A DNA stretch of 64,000 nucleotides, taken from positions 62,001 to 126,000 of the forward strand of contig JAOWCC010000413.1 in the NCBI GenBank assembly GCA_030867875.1, read 5' to 3'. How positions within the stretch are numbered: position 1 is the first letter of the stretch; every line of letters begins with the position of its first letter. Origin of the DNA: Actinernus sp. WN-2022 (taxonomy: Eukaryota; Cnidaria; Anthozoa; Actiniaria; Actinernidae). The notes under the pieces were generated by a model. That model saw nothing but the letters and a program-made list of their open reading frames with translations, was not told the DNA's origin and made no database searches. Positions 20,793 to 31,274 of the stretch are shown here, piece by piece. Position numbers and translations under genes: made by a program.

Positions 20793-21784
20793 TAATATTT
20801 ACAGAGAAATTGACTTTTCAAAACTGTAAAATGGGCTGGGGGGCAAAAGTTGCTGACAGCCATACATTCTTTGTAAATTTTGCTATTTTTAAATACTTTT
20901 CCTTAAAATTTATTTATTTTATCATTCAAAAAATTTCAGTGATTATCAAGTGTGTCAATCTCTTTCGATTTATGGACTCTTGTTTGTTTATATGTACGTC
21001 GCTTGAAGTTTGATGTATGCTAATAAGAAAAAAACGTAAACGAGGATTCGCCTATACAAGAGGCCAAGTAAAACCTCAACAACAAGTCTTTAAAATAACA
21101 CATGCAATGTTCCTTTGAACTTCATTCCAGTGATTTAGCATTCAGTTTTGCACTGTATCAGTAGCTTTGCATATTTACAGGCAGCTACTACACCAGGGTT
21201 CAACCCCCAGGTACCCTGGGGATTTGGACAAATACCCAATCAAACTCGTTGTATCATATCCCCTGGTATGGGGCACAGCAATTAGTAAAAATTCATACAA
21301 GGTTGCTGATCTATGAACCAAAGTGAGCTTTTCCCCCTCACCGATGGGCAACAAACAATTAATTCTGACAGGTTCCCATGGATCCACCCCTGGGGGAAGC
21401 TGCTAATACATGCATTATTTACCCATCCATATACTACAACAACAAAAGAATTTAAGGCAGCAGTCATGATTATGTATGTAATCTACTAGATTTAGCCTGT
21501 ATATTAAAATATAAAATGTACATAGTGGCAACAAGGGAACTAGTACTACTACTACTAACGGAGGATAATGTCAATGTATTTAGCATCATGGTATTGCTAA
21601 CTGGGGACAAACTCATTTACTCTATGTATACAACTATATCCACTACCCTTGAGGGTGGTCACTACCAGAGATTTGGTTGCATTAATGTCGGCCTACAATT
21701 TAACATTCTGATCCAAGAAGACATGAAGGTCTAACCATTTGCAGATGTCAGAGCAAAGGCAGTACCAGTTCTCCCACTTATTTG
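20793..21784. other. no gene seen
   Basis: AT-rich sequence. At 21190-21225 and 21250-21270 the phrases GGTACCCTGGGGAT and CCCCTGGTATGGGG occur; the first recurs at 46864. Short frames (21175-21387, 21516-21734) have no recognised domain. Confidence 0.5.
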
Positions 21785-21855
21785 AAGGTTCCACCAGGAT
21801 TTGAACCCACTACCTCCTGCACAACAGACTGACACTTAACCACTGAGCTTACTGG
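21785..21855 (-). repeat. tRNA-derived SINE head or tRNA pseudogene
   Basis: On the minus strand AAGCTCAGTGGTTAAGTG (21850-21833) fits a Pol III A box and GGGTTCAAATCC (21808-21797) a B box, at tRNA-like spacing. The 3' end reads GGTGGAACC, but the matching 5' acceptor strand is missing and the anticodon arm is not well formed. This fits a SINE head rather than a working tRNA. Confidence 0.6.
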
Positions 21856-21859
21856 AATG

Positions 21860-22277
21860 CAGTTTAAGCAAACTGCAGGCTACCATCTTTCTGTTATAGG
21901 CCCAAACTTAGTTCAGATAAAATTAATCCAATTGTAATGAAATTATAAATACATATAGATGATGTAACTTTGAAATTTAGAATGAATTATTAGTTCTCAA
22001 ATAAGGTATAGACTGCGTGAGTCCATTTCAGAAATAAACATGCGATTTCCACTCGGTTTTTGGATTATTGGAGTCATCTGTCTTAACACCAAATAATTAA
22101 CTGCAGTTGTAGATCTTCCGGATCCGTATTCCTATTTTACCGAAAGAACTGATAAATTGGGCCAATTTCTGGAGCCCATTTTCTAGTCTATTAGAAGCCA
22201 TTTAAACTTTAAGAGGAAATAATAAATATCAACACTGCAACCTGGTATTAAACATTTGTGTTTACTTACCAAATATG
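21860..22277. other. no gene seen
   Basis: AT-rich sequence, with nothing supported on either strand. Confidence 0.5.
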
Positions 22278-22713
22278 TCAGATACATAAATTTGGACGCG
22301 GACACAATCTCATTCTCAGACTCCTTTCGTATATAAAAACGTGAGAATTTTCCATGCAAACGGCCCGTAAAACTCCTGTCGGCCCTAGAAAAACTGAACA
22401 TCTTGGTATTTCAGTCCAAGAAGCCTTTGGTTTCAGCAAAAATGGCCCAATAACTAGGTGATTTGCCATAACAAGGCATAAGTTCTTTGTAGCCGCATTC
22501 TTGGATTTTTCAGAGAGAAACCTGTCCCGCGTGTTTATCCCGTGGGGAATCGATTCTGATTGGTTGACGGGCCCGGAAGTCGACACAGAAAATAATAAAA
22601 ATAATAAACACTTGCGAAACTTGACTCGGGCCCAGCCTACGCTGGCCCAAGTAAAAATCGCTGGTTCAATAGCTTTCTGCTCGAGATTTTGCACTATTGT
22701 TGAAGAGTAAGAC
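22278..22713 (-). repeat. dispersed repeat with an open frame, lower flank of the DIRS element
   Basis: The minus-strand frame from 22694 (138 codons) begins MQNLEQKAIEPAIFTW. Its first part matches the 13290-13335 repeat ('IVQNLEQKPIELP'), after which the two diverge. The frame has no recognised domain. The stretch adjoins the lower end of the DIRS-like element, and the upper flank (31278 onward) continues the same repeat. Confidence 0.65.
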
Positions 22714-22761
22714 TTGACTGTTTACAAATTCATGTTGTCATTTCCTCGAAATTGTGAACAT

Positions 22762-22982
22762 AGAGTTGGGAAAAGAAGGAATTGTATTGTCACTCCTGAC
22801 TAAAGTAACCTGCTTGACCCAAAGGACGCGTACGAAGATTGAATTTCAGAAAGACGTCAGTCGTACTCACAATTACACATCCTCACCGTAGGTGATGATT
22901 GACACAATTGTGAACATATTACCACAGACCACAAGAGTTGGGAAAAGAAGGAATTTTATTGTCACTTCTGACTAAAGTAACC
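22762..22982 (-). repeat. B1-A2-B2 split direct repeats (3' end of DIRS-like element)
   Basis: B2 (22762-22810) and B1 (22934-22982) both read AGAGTTGGGAAAAGAAGGAA...AAAGTAACC. A2 (22811-22910), starting TGCTTGACCCAAAGGACGCG, lies between them and matches A1 at 31176-31274 in the same orientation. Both B copies are followed on the minus strand by TGTTCACAATT. Confidence 0.85.
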
Positions 22983-23649
22983 GGGAGCCAGAAAATATAA
23001 AAACCGTGACAATAAACTCCTGCACCCAAACCCGAACGCATTGTGGTCTGTGGGTTGTATTAAGAATATTAAAATATGTTTATGTAGATTAATGTAGTTT
23101 AAAAAAATGTTGAGAAAGAAACAACAACTGATCAATCTAGCTAAACTGAACTAATTTAGCAGCCATGGAAGTCATGGCGTTCCGCTTCTGTTCGTCAGAC
23201 ATTACGAGGTAGACTAAATACGCGTCGCTGCGCCAGTCGCCTTGTAACATGATTAGTTCGCGAGGAATACTACATTCGAATGCGAACGTCGCGCCCCCGC
23301 GCCTGAAACTATGTGGCGAGAACTGCCTCGGCTCTATAGCTAAATCAATGGCCGCGAGAGCTGAAGAGAGAAATTTAGCAAACTGATAATAAGTGATAGG
23401 CTGAAATGCGCCGGAAGATACTTGTCTGACAGAAAATAAAGGATGTGTATCCGTAACTTTGTTGACTCGAAAATGGTTCTGTAACGCGGCAATCGGGCAC
23501 AAAATTGAGTTAGAAACATAAGGTAGATAAAGCCCGCTGAAAACATTGTATCGTCTTCGTCGCGCGAATTGTAAGGAGCGCACCGTAATTCGTAAAGATA
23601 AGATCACTACGGCTAGGAACCTTGCTTGAAATTAAATGCGCTGAATCTG

Positions 23650-25070
23650 TAGACTGCGAACAGTTCCTCTATTTTTCTTGGTCTCTAGTCACGAAAAACT
23701 CGAAAAACGATGTTTTGGCCGAGCGCGGTTGGGCGCGAACGAAATCCCCGAAGGGTAGGAGGACGGGGGGAGGGAGGACAAAAGAAAAATAAAGGGACTG
23801 CAGTCTTTTCCCACAGGCGCGCGTTCAGCGTCTGCACCGCCCAAGCACCGCCCACTAATTAAAATGAGATTAAAACTCCGCCCACCTGTCAAAATACGAG
23901 GGGAAAACCGTGAGAAAGCCGCCAAAATGATAAACAAACCATGGGGTAATCATATCCTTGTTTGGGGGTCACTCTTCTTTTAAAAATTAAATATAGTTTG
24001 CCTGAAATTGTTTTTCATCAAATGAATGTGGGATGAACAACATTAATGAATTCGACGCCGAAACTCCTAAGAAAAGAGAAGAGGAAGACCAAAGTTGTTA
24101 AGTGCTGCCTCCGATTTTTGTAGAATCTGGAAGGTAAATTTCAAGCTGACTGTTGGTAACTTTGGAAAACATTCTTACGTTTCATCCTAAAATATCTTCC
24201 AACCAAAAAAAAACTGGCGTCGATAGTACAGCAGTTAGTAATTTGATAACTAATATTCTCAAAATCCCTCTCAGCTTGGAAAGACATCTATCTGTCCGCG
24301 TACGTTCAAAGTGTGCTAATAACGAGAGATTCTTGCTGAATGGAGCTGGAGTAGACTTCTTTAAACAAATCGAGGAACTCGGAAGACAGAACTTGCTCGG
24401 CGGACGCGTATATAACTTCATACTTGTTGTCCACAATATCACTCAAGACTTCTTCCGTCTTTTCGAAAGCTTTCGCTTTCAAGGCAGAAGTCGTTTTACT
24501 TGATCTGTTCTTTCACAATGCTCCTCAGAGGCACGATTACTAAGGCTTTGCTCGGGATTGTTGTTCCGTTTGGCGAGTAAAAAAACTTTGGTAAATTAAG
24601 CTTTTGCCAAAACCAGTTGGAAGCACGGCCAACACATCTTTGTTTTGTAATAAGTTCTCAATGGCTTGCTTTTGTTCGTCTTTTAAAATTAAGCCACCAA
24701 GCTGATGAGATAAACCCTCAAAAACGTTATCAAAATCCAAAATTTCTCTCGTTGCCATTTTCGCAGACCTTTGCGGTGCTATAAAATAGCTGTCAATATC
24801 TTTCACATATACTAATTGAGATTGATATCTGTTACGTCTGTATTGCTTAATTGACCAATCACGATTTTCAGTTGCTGGAGCGACTGAAATTCTGAACGCG
24901 CGCCAGTGGGAAAAGACTGCAGTCCCTATAGTTTTCTTTTGTCCCCCCTCCCCCCGCCCTTCTACCCTTCGGGGATTTCGTTCGCGCCCAACCGCGCTCG
25001 GCCAAAACATCGTTGTTCGAGTTTTTCGTGACGAGAGACCAAGAAAAATAAAGGGACTGTTCGCAGTCTA
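23650..25070 (-). mobile_element. long-TIR (MULE-like) element carrying a RecQ-like fragment, copy 2
   Basis: The 1421-bp element is flanked by a perfect 9-bp duplication, CTGAATCTG (23641-23649, 25071-25079). Inverted ends of about 180 bp start TAGACTGCGAACAGT and include GGCCGAGCGCGGTTGGGCGC and CCCCGAAGGGTAG. The cargo is on the minus strand. Past the RecQ part, the interior (24030-24160) also matches copy 1 (16400-16510), so the two copies are full-length relatives rather than independent captures. It interrupts the DIRS recombinase gene. Confidence 0.9.
24190..24758 (-). pseudogene. RecQ-like helicase N-terminal fragment, copy 2
   Basis: The ATG at 24758 starts MATREILDFDNVFEGL. Walker A (LPTGFGKSLIYQ) is intact. 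The frame stays open to about 24540 and also extends upstream into the TIR, an artefact of the missing stop. Later RecQ-like segments (DGRSLE, then the FSKNLSLL segment) are in other frames. The fragment ends before Walker B at the same place as copy 1. The two copies share about 90% of residues over the first 60 codons. It is not a functional helicase. Confidence 0.85.
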
Positions 25071-25599
25071 CTGAATCTGGAACCAAATTGGACTTGCGAA
25101 GAAAAGAGAAAAAGGCTACTAAAAATAACGCCCACATAGCGGCGTGCAGAGGATTGTCAGGATTAAATAGCGTAGCCAACCTAATCAAGATGCTAGGAGT
25201 GATAGGTTGTTTACGTGCTGGTTGAGTTCCAATAAAGCGCCTACAACCTTTACATGTCAATTTAAACGAATAATCTTGACCCCAACCAGGGGAAAACCCT
25301 AACAATTGATCAAAGTGCTTGAGACTGGAAATATGATTCTGAATAGTACCGTACGCCCGGCCGCCTGCTGCTAGAAAGGCAACGTAGCGCAAAACAGCTG
25401 GGACGTTGACACGGAAAGGACTGCAAGCGAAACCGGTCGCAAAAACCATTGAAAGAGTTCAGATGAGACTGCATGTTACTATGAGTGGAATCTGCATGAG
25501 CTAAGTGTATCAGTCTCTTGACCAGATTATCCAGTAACTGAACACTGTCCGGGCTGCCTAAAATAATAAATGACAACAAAAATAATAATAAAACGGATT

Positions 25600-26790
25600 A
25601 GGAACGGCGAAGACTACTGAACTTGAACTGTAAACACGCTGCGAGAACCCTTCGAAATGCGAACTGGATATCGACCGCTCGACGTGCAACACTCATCCAC
25701 ACAAGTGGCACCGCCGGCCTGTAACGAGGCATCAGTGCTGAAATGCAAATCTACGAAATCCCATATATCTGCTTTCATTGATGATAGAGACACCGTTGAA
25801 CGCGGGTAGAAATTTCAACCACCAGTCAATATCATTTTGCATGTCGCTAGTCACCGGCACACGATGTGGTGTAGAAGGGACATGAAAATTCGACCCGGCT
25901 TAACGCAGGCTGTGACATAAGAGAGTTTGCCCAGAAGTGACCGTAATTGTTTCACTGTGAAAAGCTTGCGTGACTTCCAAAGTACAAGATCGGCTAATAA
26001 TTCGTCCACACGGAATTGTGGCACAGTTAAAGATAGTTCCAGAGTATCCACTTCAATACCTAGACACACCATAGTTGTTGAAGGCGGACAGTCTTTATCT
26101 GGAGATGACTGCAGACCGAGTTCGTCTAACAAAATCACCGCTTTAGTTGTCGTTTGGCAGATCATGGCAGACTTACGTAGACCGAAAGGGCAACGTGTAT
26201 CGAAGAACATTTGGTCGTTGAAACGAAATCCGAGTAAATGGTAATCTCTAGGATCAATAGGGATCTGTCGATAAGCTCTCTGTAAGTCCTTTTTGAAGAC
26301 CAAACAACTTTTACCATGTTGGAGTATTAACTCACACAAACGATCAATTCCCGGTAATCGAAGCTTGAACGGTTCGTCCAAATAACTTGTGGTGGGTATT
26401 CCACTATTAACCGAAGAGTTTCGAGGAAAGCTGAGGTCCATCACTACGCGACGCTTAGATGAACCGCGTTTACGCACAGTCTGCAATGGCGAACAAATTA
26501 ATGGCTTGTCGAAAGGGTTGGATGATAATGGACCCACGATAGCCATGAAACGTAACTCAGTTTGAATATAATGTTGGACGTGTTCTGCGTAAGACAATAG
26601 AGGCATGGTTGACAGACGAAGATGTTGGCAAAGTTGTCGCAGCATAATTTACTGGCCAGCCAAACCGCAAGAAATCAACGACCGCGTGGTCGCTATAGGA
26701 AGATAGATAACGATTCCAAACAGATAAATTGAGCGGGGTAGAAACCAGAAGGCGAGCGCCGAATGCGTTGGGGCAATCGTATTTGGAGGC
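25600..26790 (-). pseudogene. DIRS-type reverse transcriptase/RNase H, catalytic loop deleted
   Basis: From 26790 down: NLSVWNRYLSSYSDHAVV and DFLRFGWPVNY (DIRS RT leader), then ELRFMAIVGPLSSNPF, RRVVMDLSFPRNSSVN, VFKKDLQRAYRQIPIDPRDY (motif A Asp), CPFGLRKSAMICQ (motif B), TTTKAVI followed directly by LLDELGLQSSPDKDC. The segment that should carry the F/YLDD motif C is missing between KAVI and LLDE (about 35 residues). Further on CLGIEVDTLELSL, QLRSLLGKLSYV and DLHFSTDASLQAGGATC (RNase H start, shifted frame) are visible. Without the catalytic aspartates this copy could not reverse-transcribe itself. Confidence 0.9.
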
Positions 26791-27993
26791 AATAAGATGT
26801 TGGATTATTGGAGTTACGAGAGGAACGCTAGCGGCGGAAACGGCATTACATTACATTACATGTCCATGGTCGATAACGAAGTAGTAAGTGCGAGACTTGA
26901 TCGTCATTGGGTCGGTATGGTAGTTTTCCACTTTGGACAGTGTAGCATGGGATGCTCCTTAGTACACACGCGGCATTTATGATGCGAACTATAAGCCTCA
27001 GCATCGGTTTTGTCGCAGGTACATGAGCCGGTATGGTTCCATGTACGACAGGCTTTCTCGGATTCTGCTTTTTGTGGGCGTGAAGATGAGCTTGAAAAAC
27101 CTTGTTGTGGCATTACTTGCGATGCAGGGCGCTTTGCGCGCAGCGCAGATCTGAATGCTTGAAGTAAGTCACAGCCTTTTCGGCGATCGCTGAGACACTC
27201 GACCACTCCAGGCGCCACAACTCGACTTGCTTAGCTATGTGTGCATGAAAACCCCGCACGCTACTCCAGCTATAACTGGTTGCCTTTAGCATTAGTAACT
27301 CCAGGTGCTGAAGCATGGCTTGCTTTGCCGGCTCTTCGTATGGTTTGATCATGGCTAAAAATCCGGCCACGAACTCGCTAATATCTAACTTATCATAGTC
27401 AATTGTAGTTGACGTACCTGGAGCGAACTCTTGCGGCCAATCTATCGTGCGTTTCTTGCGTTGTGTGGATTGCTGGCCTTGCACAGAGGAGGCTTGGGGA
27501 GCTGGACCGGCTGACTGTTGTAAGCGTAGAACCTCTAACTCCAGCTCGAGCTTCTCCTTTTGAAGCTGAACAAGAGCCCATCTGGGCTTTCACTCGGGCC
27601 ACATGAGATTGAAGACGAAATACACTTTCATTTGAAATCCTCTTAGTAATAACCAAAGGGAAGAATTATTAGCAGTCTTTAGGAGTGGCCGGTAGCGCGG
27701 TGACTTTCATTCTCTGCTCCCCTAGTATATATATACATGTATGTAATTTAATATTTTTGTTTTCTCGTATGTAAATTAAAGTAGTTGATCTTTTATTGAA
27801 AACACTACTTATTCATGTGTGTATGTATGTTCAGACTACTATCGTGCAGCTAGCTAGAGTCTTGAGATATCTGTCAGCAACTCGCAGCTAGTTAATAAAT
27901 TAGTACTGTTCAGACCTAGTAACTTAGTAGGTTTTACTTTTTGTTTTTCCCTCTTCTGGTTTGTTTCTATCTCTAAAGAAGGCATGAATGGGG

Positions 27994-28200
27994 TTAACTG
28001 ACTACTGACAAACAGCCTTAAAAATAACTGACAACTGACAAATAACGATTTTTTTACTGACAACTGACAACCGAAAAATAACTGACAACTGACAAATTTG
28101 GTTTTTGTGGGTCAAACATTGTAAATTTTCTCTAGTAATGATTAACTAGGGCTAACTGACAACTGACAAATGGCCAACATTTTAACTGACAACTGACATG
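27994..28200. repeat. interspersed AACTGACAACTGACAAA repeats
   Basis: Six or more occurrences of ACTGACAACTGACAA separated by 10-50 bases of unrelated sequence, all in the same orientation, inside the Helentron-like copy 1. Confidence 0.8.
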
Positions 28201-29181
28201 TAGACCCCCCCATTCAGACCCTCTCTAAAAGATAGAAATTTGGTCTATAACTGCCCTTGGCGCAAGTGTTTCGTAATCGCAAATAATTGACCGCCAAAGT
28301 GCTCAATTGAAATTTCAACCAAAATATTAAAACTGTGCGAAAAACTGCTACTGACTGGTGTTTGGCGATCCTCGTTATCCATGATGGCTCAATTGACGTA
28401 CAATACACCCGGTAGTTGTCATCGATGGGCTTTTAGCGCGCTAGATTCTATTCAAGCTACCTCGCTAGGTAGCCTGGAACTTCAAAGTATTCCACCGACC
28501 ACTAGCTAGCTAATCACCAGAGCAGAAAAACTGTTCAGACTAAAGAAGCTCGCTACCTCCTGTGGTTAGCTAGCTAGATTTACTAGCCTGAACACGGCCA
28601 CACGTTTACAATTTAGTCTGCAGGTCCGATAAAACTGCAGATTCCAGTCGTAAACAGTCCGAGTTTGACCAAAGTGAAACGATCGAGCTGCTCGCGTCCG
28701 TAGATATATATTTCTTCGTTTGCACTTTTGACATGATATAATTCTTCAAATGGCACCATTGTTTTATTTCTTATGTTTAATAATACAGTTCTCAGCTGTA
28801 AATAAAATAGAACATTCTATGGAAGATTTCTTGTCCTAAAGTTTGGAAACGTAACACATGCATTTGACGCTAGAAAGTTCAGTACTCGCAAGGTCAATTT
28901 ACTAGTGGCAGTTTACTAGTTTGCACTATCGGCTGTTATGGAATGGAAACATACTTTCACAGCTTAATATGTATGTCGATTGGTCAGAAGGATATCTTGT
29001 TTAAATGCTACGGTCCTTTCGGCATCAGGAAATTTTTAAACGGGAGTTTTCGTACAGTATTTCAAGCTATGCTGTAGTGCGAGTTCAGTTACGCCACAAA
29101 TGTCGGTGAAACTAATACCGTGTTCATTATTATCGGTTTTCTCTATGGGTTCTCATGTATTCAATAATTACTTCTGGAGCT

Positions 29182-29519
29182 TCATATTCATGTCGATTGC
29201 TCACAATGATTTCCTCTTTCAGTTTTTCCCTTTAGTTTGGACATTAGGGATATATCCTTGGAGATTTCGTACAGTTTAGCGACCGTTGTGTCGAAAGTAG
29301 AAACGTTCGTTTGTCATGAAAGTGCGTAAACAAACTGTCACAAGCGGTTTCATAGCAGCTCGATGTTTGACTCCCATATAGTCGATGATAACGTATATAG
29401 CTTCATATGTACGTCGATTTCTCACAAGGATTTCCTCTTTCAGTTTTCCCCGTTAGTTTAGATATTAGGGATTTATTCTTGGAGATTTCGTACAGTTTAG
29501 CGACTGTGTGTTGAAAGTA
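29182..29519. repeat. 219-bp spaced direct duplication
   Basis: 29182-29301 and 29401-29519 share about 85% identity (CTTCATAT...GATTTCCTCTTTCAGTTTT...GAGATTTCGTACAGTTTAGC), with about 100 bases between them. It is non-coding and lies inside the Helentron-like copy 1. Confidence 0.8.
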
Positions 29520-30468
29520 GAAAAGAGCCCATCTGGCCTTTCACTCGGGCCACATGAGATAATTTGAAGATGAAATACACTTTCATTTGAATTTGATTGA
29601 AAATAGATCAAAAACTCGGGGAAATGTCCGGCTAAAACTGTATGAATAAATGTGAAATGAAACATAAATTTCATAGCAAGAAAAACATGTAATTCCTAAT
29701 TAGAAAGCTCTTCTAAGTCCGCTTCTCAAATTCACAGACTGTTTTACAAAAACATTTGGGCAGTTCAGTTGACCTTTCAAATAATTTATTCTGAGGTACG
29801 CATACTCTAAATCACAGAGATGTTAAATAAAACGATAATTAGAAGAAAAAGTACATTAACAGACAAACTGAGAGGAAATGTATTCAAATCTAAAAGAGTT
29901 TACTTACAGTACTTACGTAACTGAATCTTTCGTTTTGGTTCTATTGTTACTGTTGCTGAAAGCATTCCACCTTCGTGCACATATGCACTGAATCGGAATG
30001 AAAGTCGAAGCCTACCTCGAACTTAACTTTCAGCTAACCTGTTTCCTTTCATTCCACAATGAATAATAATCTCATAAAGTAAGCCCGTAGCTTTCAATAA
30101 ATTTGCCAGTGTCTGAATGAAACAGCTAGATCTTTTCCAATTTCTCTCACGAGTCACGGCAGAAGATAGCCTCCTCCACAGCCGTGTCCAGGACTGTGGA
30201 AGAGGCTAGGCAGAAGACAGTCTCAAAGAACTTGAATTTTGATCCTCTTCACAGTAACGTAATTTAACGTCTCCGATCAATTCCTCTCTCTTTGCTGGCA
30301 GTTCATGCTTCTTGTTCGTGTAGTTGCCCCACTGAGCCGTAACCACAAAACGAGCACAGCATTTCAGTTGGCATACACTGCGTACATCTGCTTAACTAAT
30401 TAGATTTGTAAAAATCTTAGCGGATCATGTAAATATTCCGCTTGGCTCAAATATGAGGGTTTCTGCCG

Positions 30469-30801
30469 TCAAAGTTCATTTTTTGTTTCAGTTTTCCCCA
30501 TATTAGCAGACTTGTATAATGTCTCGAGCTCTCCGAATCCAGTAGAAAGACTCTGGTTATTCTGTCGTAAAACATGGACCTGACCCAAATTTAGGTTGTA
30601 TTGCATAATTGCCCACGATGGAATAGATTTCTGACAATGACTATTTGAAATTGATATCTCCTTGTCTCGCCTAGTCTGAGCTTGGAACTTTCTTATCTGA
30701 GCGCGCCTGAGGGAATCTAACCTTTGTTTGCGTGACCAGCACAGTGCAATCTGATTGGTTTGAATTTGACCTTTAACGCATGCGCAGAAGCCGTCTGACA
30801 C
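30469..30801 (-). CDS. 110-codon ORF of the Helentron-like family, copy 1
   Basis: The frame begins MSDGFCACVKGQIQTNQIAL and ends YKSANMGKTETKNEL. A near-identical ORF (4 differences seen in 110 residues) lies in copy 2 at 32678-33010, on the other strand. No known domain, signal peptide or membrane segment is visible. It is basic and Gln/Ser-rich. Because both copies lie in the same repeat, conservation may only reflect recent duplication. Whether it is translated is unknown. Confidence 0.35.
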   Translation of the reverse strand: MSDGFCACVKGQIQTNQIALCWSRKQRLDSLRRAQIRKFQAQTRRDKEISISNSHCQKSIPSWAIMQYNLNLGQVHVLRQNNQSLSTGFGELETLYKSANMGKTETKNEL

Positions 30802-31086
30802 TGATTAAATAAATAAATAAGAACGACTTGCATTTTAAGACTCGGCGCTGCCACAGGCAGCCCGAGTAACAAGCTTGAGCTGCTGCTCGAACGGGGTTGC
30901 GACGGCTGGTGGAGTTGGTAGACCCTGCGAAGGGATTGGTTCTGGCGAGTGTGCCTTCGGCAACGATGAGAAATTCTGCAAATCTAAATCTTCGAGTTGC
31001 GCCGAAAGATCATACAGGAAGTCGGGATCCGACCTGGAGGATTTGACGCGAGTAGACCTTCTACTGGTTTTGCTGGATTGAGCCAT

Positions 31087-31274
31087 GGCATGAGAGATTG
31101 TAAACTATTTAACTAAAATCGTGTTACACTGCACCGAAGCGTCTAGTCCACGGCGTGGTTGAGAGTATGACTGACTGCTTGACCCAAAGGACGCGTACGA
31201 AGATCGGATTTCAGAAAGACGTCAGTCGTACTCACAATTACACATCCTCACCCTAGGTGATGATTGACACAATT
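31087..31274 (-). repeat. A1 repeat and leader of the DIRS-like element
   Basis: A1 (31176-31274) matches A2 at 22811-22910 in the same orientation. The outer boundary is 31277/31278, defined by the empty-site copy. About 90 bases of leader separate A1 from the gag ATG at 31086. Confidence 0.8.

Larger units (their letters stand above)
23137..25580 (-). pseudogene. DIRS-type tyrosine recombinase, split by a long-TIR element
   Basis: The N-terminal SAM-like part (25580-25310: LDNLVKRLIHLAHADSTHSN) is followed by a frameshift near 25440. The core then runs on from MVFATGFACSPFRV, with TIQNHISSLKHFDQLLGF, RKQPITPSILIRL and ALFLVAFFSFLRKSNLVP (25449-25080). After the 1.4-kb insertion it resumes at 23640 with SLRITVRSLQFARR. 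The catalytic box SPHSFRRGGATFAF (His-x-x-Arg) and GDWRSDAYLVYL (23330-23200) follow, with the nucleophile Tyr expected in the last motif. The enzyme would circularise and insert the cDNA. Removing the insertion with one 9-bp repeat rejoins the halves, so the gene was inactivated by frameshift plus insertion. Confidence 0.9.
27570..30868 (-). mobile_element. Helentron-like element, copy 1 (in gag)
   Basis: On the minus strand the insertion begins TACTCGGGCTGCC and ends AGCCCAGATGGGCTCTTGT, placed between the two Ts of CTTGT|TCAGC with no target duplication. Excision restores the gag frame exactly. Both ends hold hairpins (GCTGCCtgtGGCAGC; AGCCCAGATGGGCT), and the starting motif ACTCGGGC recurs inverted about 22 bases from the other end. 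That asymmetric terminal inverted repeat plus T^T insertion fits Helentron/HINE elements. A second terminus-like sequence lies internally at 29523-29590, so the copy may be a read-through product. It includes the 110-codon ORF at 30469-30801. No Rep/helicase is seen. Confidence 0.65.
26904..31086 (-). pseudogene. DIRS-type gag, interrupted by a 3.3-kb insertion
   Basis: The ATG at 31086 lies in a strong context (GCCATGG). The first 72 codons begin MAQSSKTSRRSTRVKSSRSD and end FEQQLKL. The codon GT|T is split by the insertion at 30868-27570. The frame resumes perfectly as QLQKEKLELELEVLRLQQ (27569 down), then RKKRTIDWPQEF and FVAGFLAMIKPYEE. A frameshift near 27200 leads to RASQVMPQQGFSSSSS and a Cys/His knuckle, HKCRVCTKEHPMLHCPK, ending about 26904. 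Coiled-coil, core-like helical and zinc-knuckle order fits a retroelement gag. Confidence 0.85.

Noticed and set aside
19203..20829. Many long open frames on the plus strand in the GC-rich block.
   Set aside because: They lack recognisable motifs, and the minus strand reads polymerase and helicase motifs in order; the plus frames are shadows of GC-rich coding DNA.
21785..21855. Considered as a functional tRNA gene.
   Set aside because: A and B boxes are present, but the acceptor stem has no 5' strand and the anticodon arm is poor.
22920..23055. Inverted ACCACAGACCACAA / TTGTGGTCTGTGGG pair, considered as a separate MITE.
   Set aside because: It lies at the B1-A2 junction of the DIRS-like element and more likely belongs to its terminal structure (an internal complementary region); a separate insertion has no TSD.
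24540..25010. Long minus-strand frame starting in the TIR and running into the RecQ-like start, considered as one fused protein.
   Set aside because: The upstream part is TIR sequence without coding character. The related copy 1 places the ATG at MATREILD, so the extension is chance.
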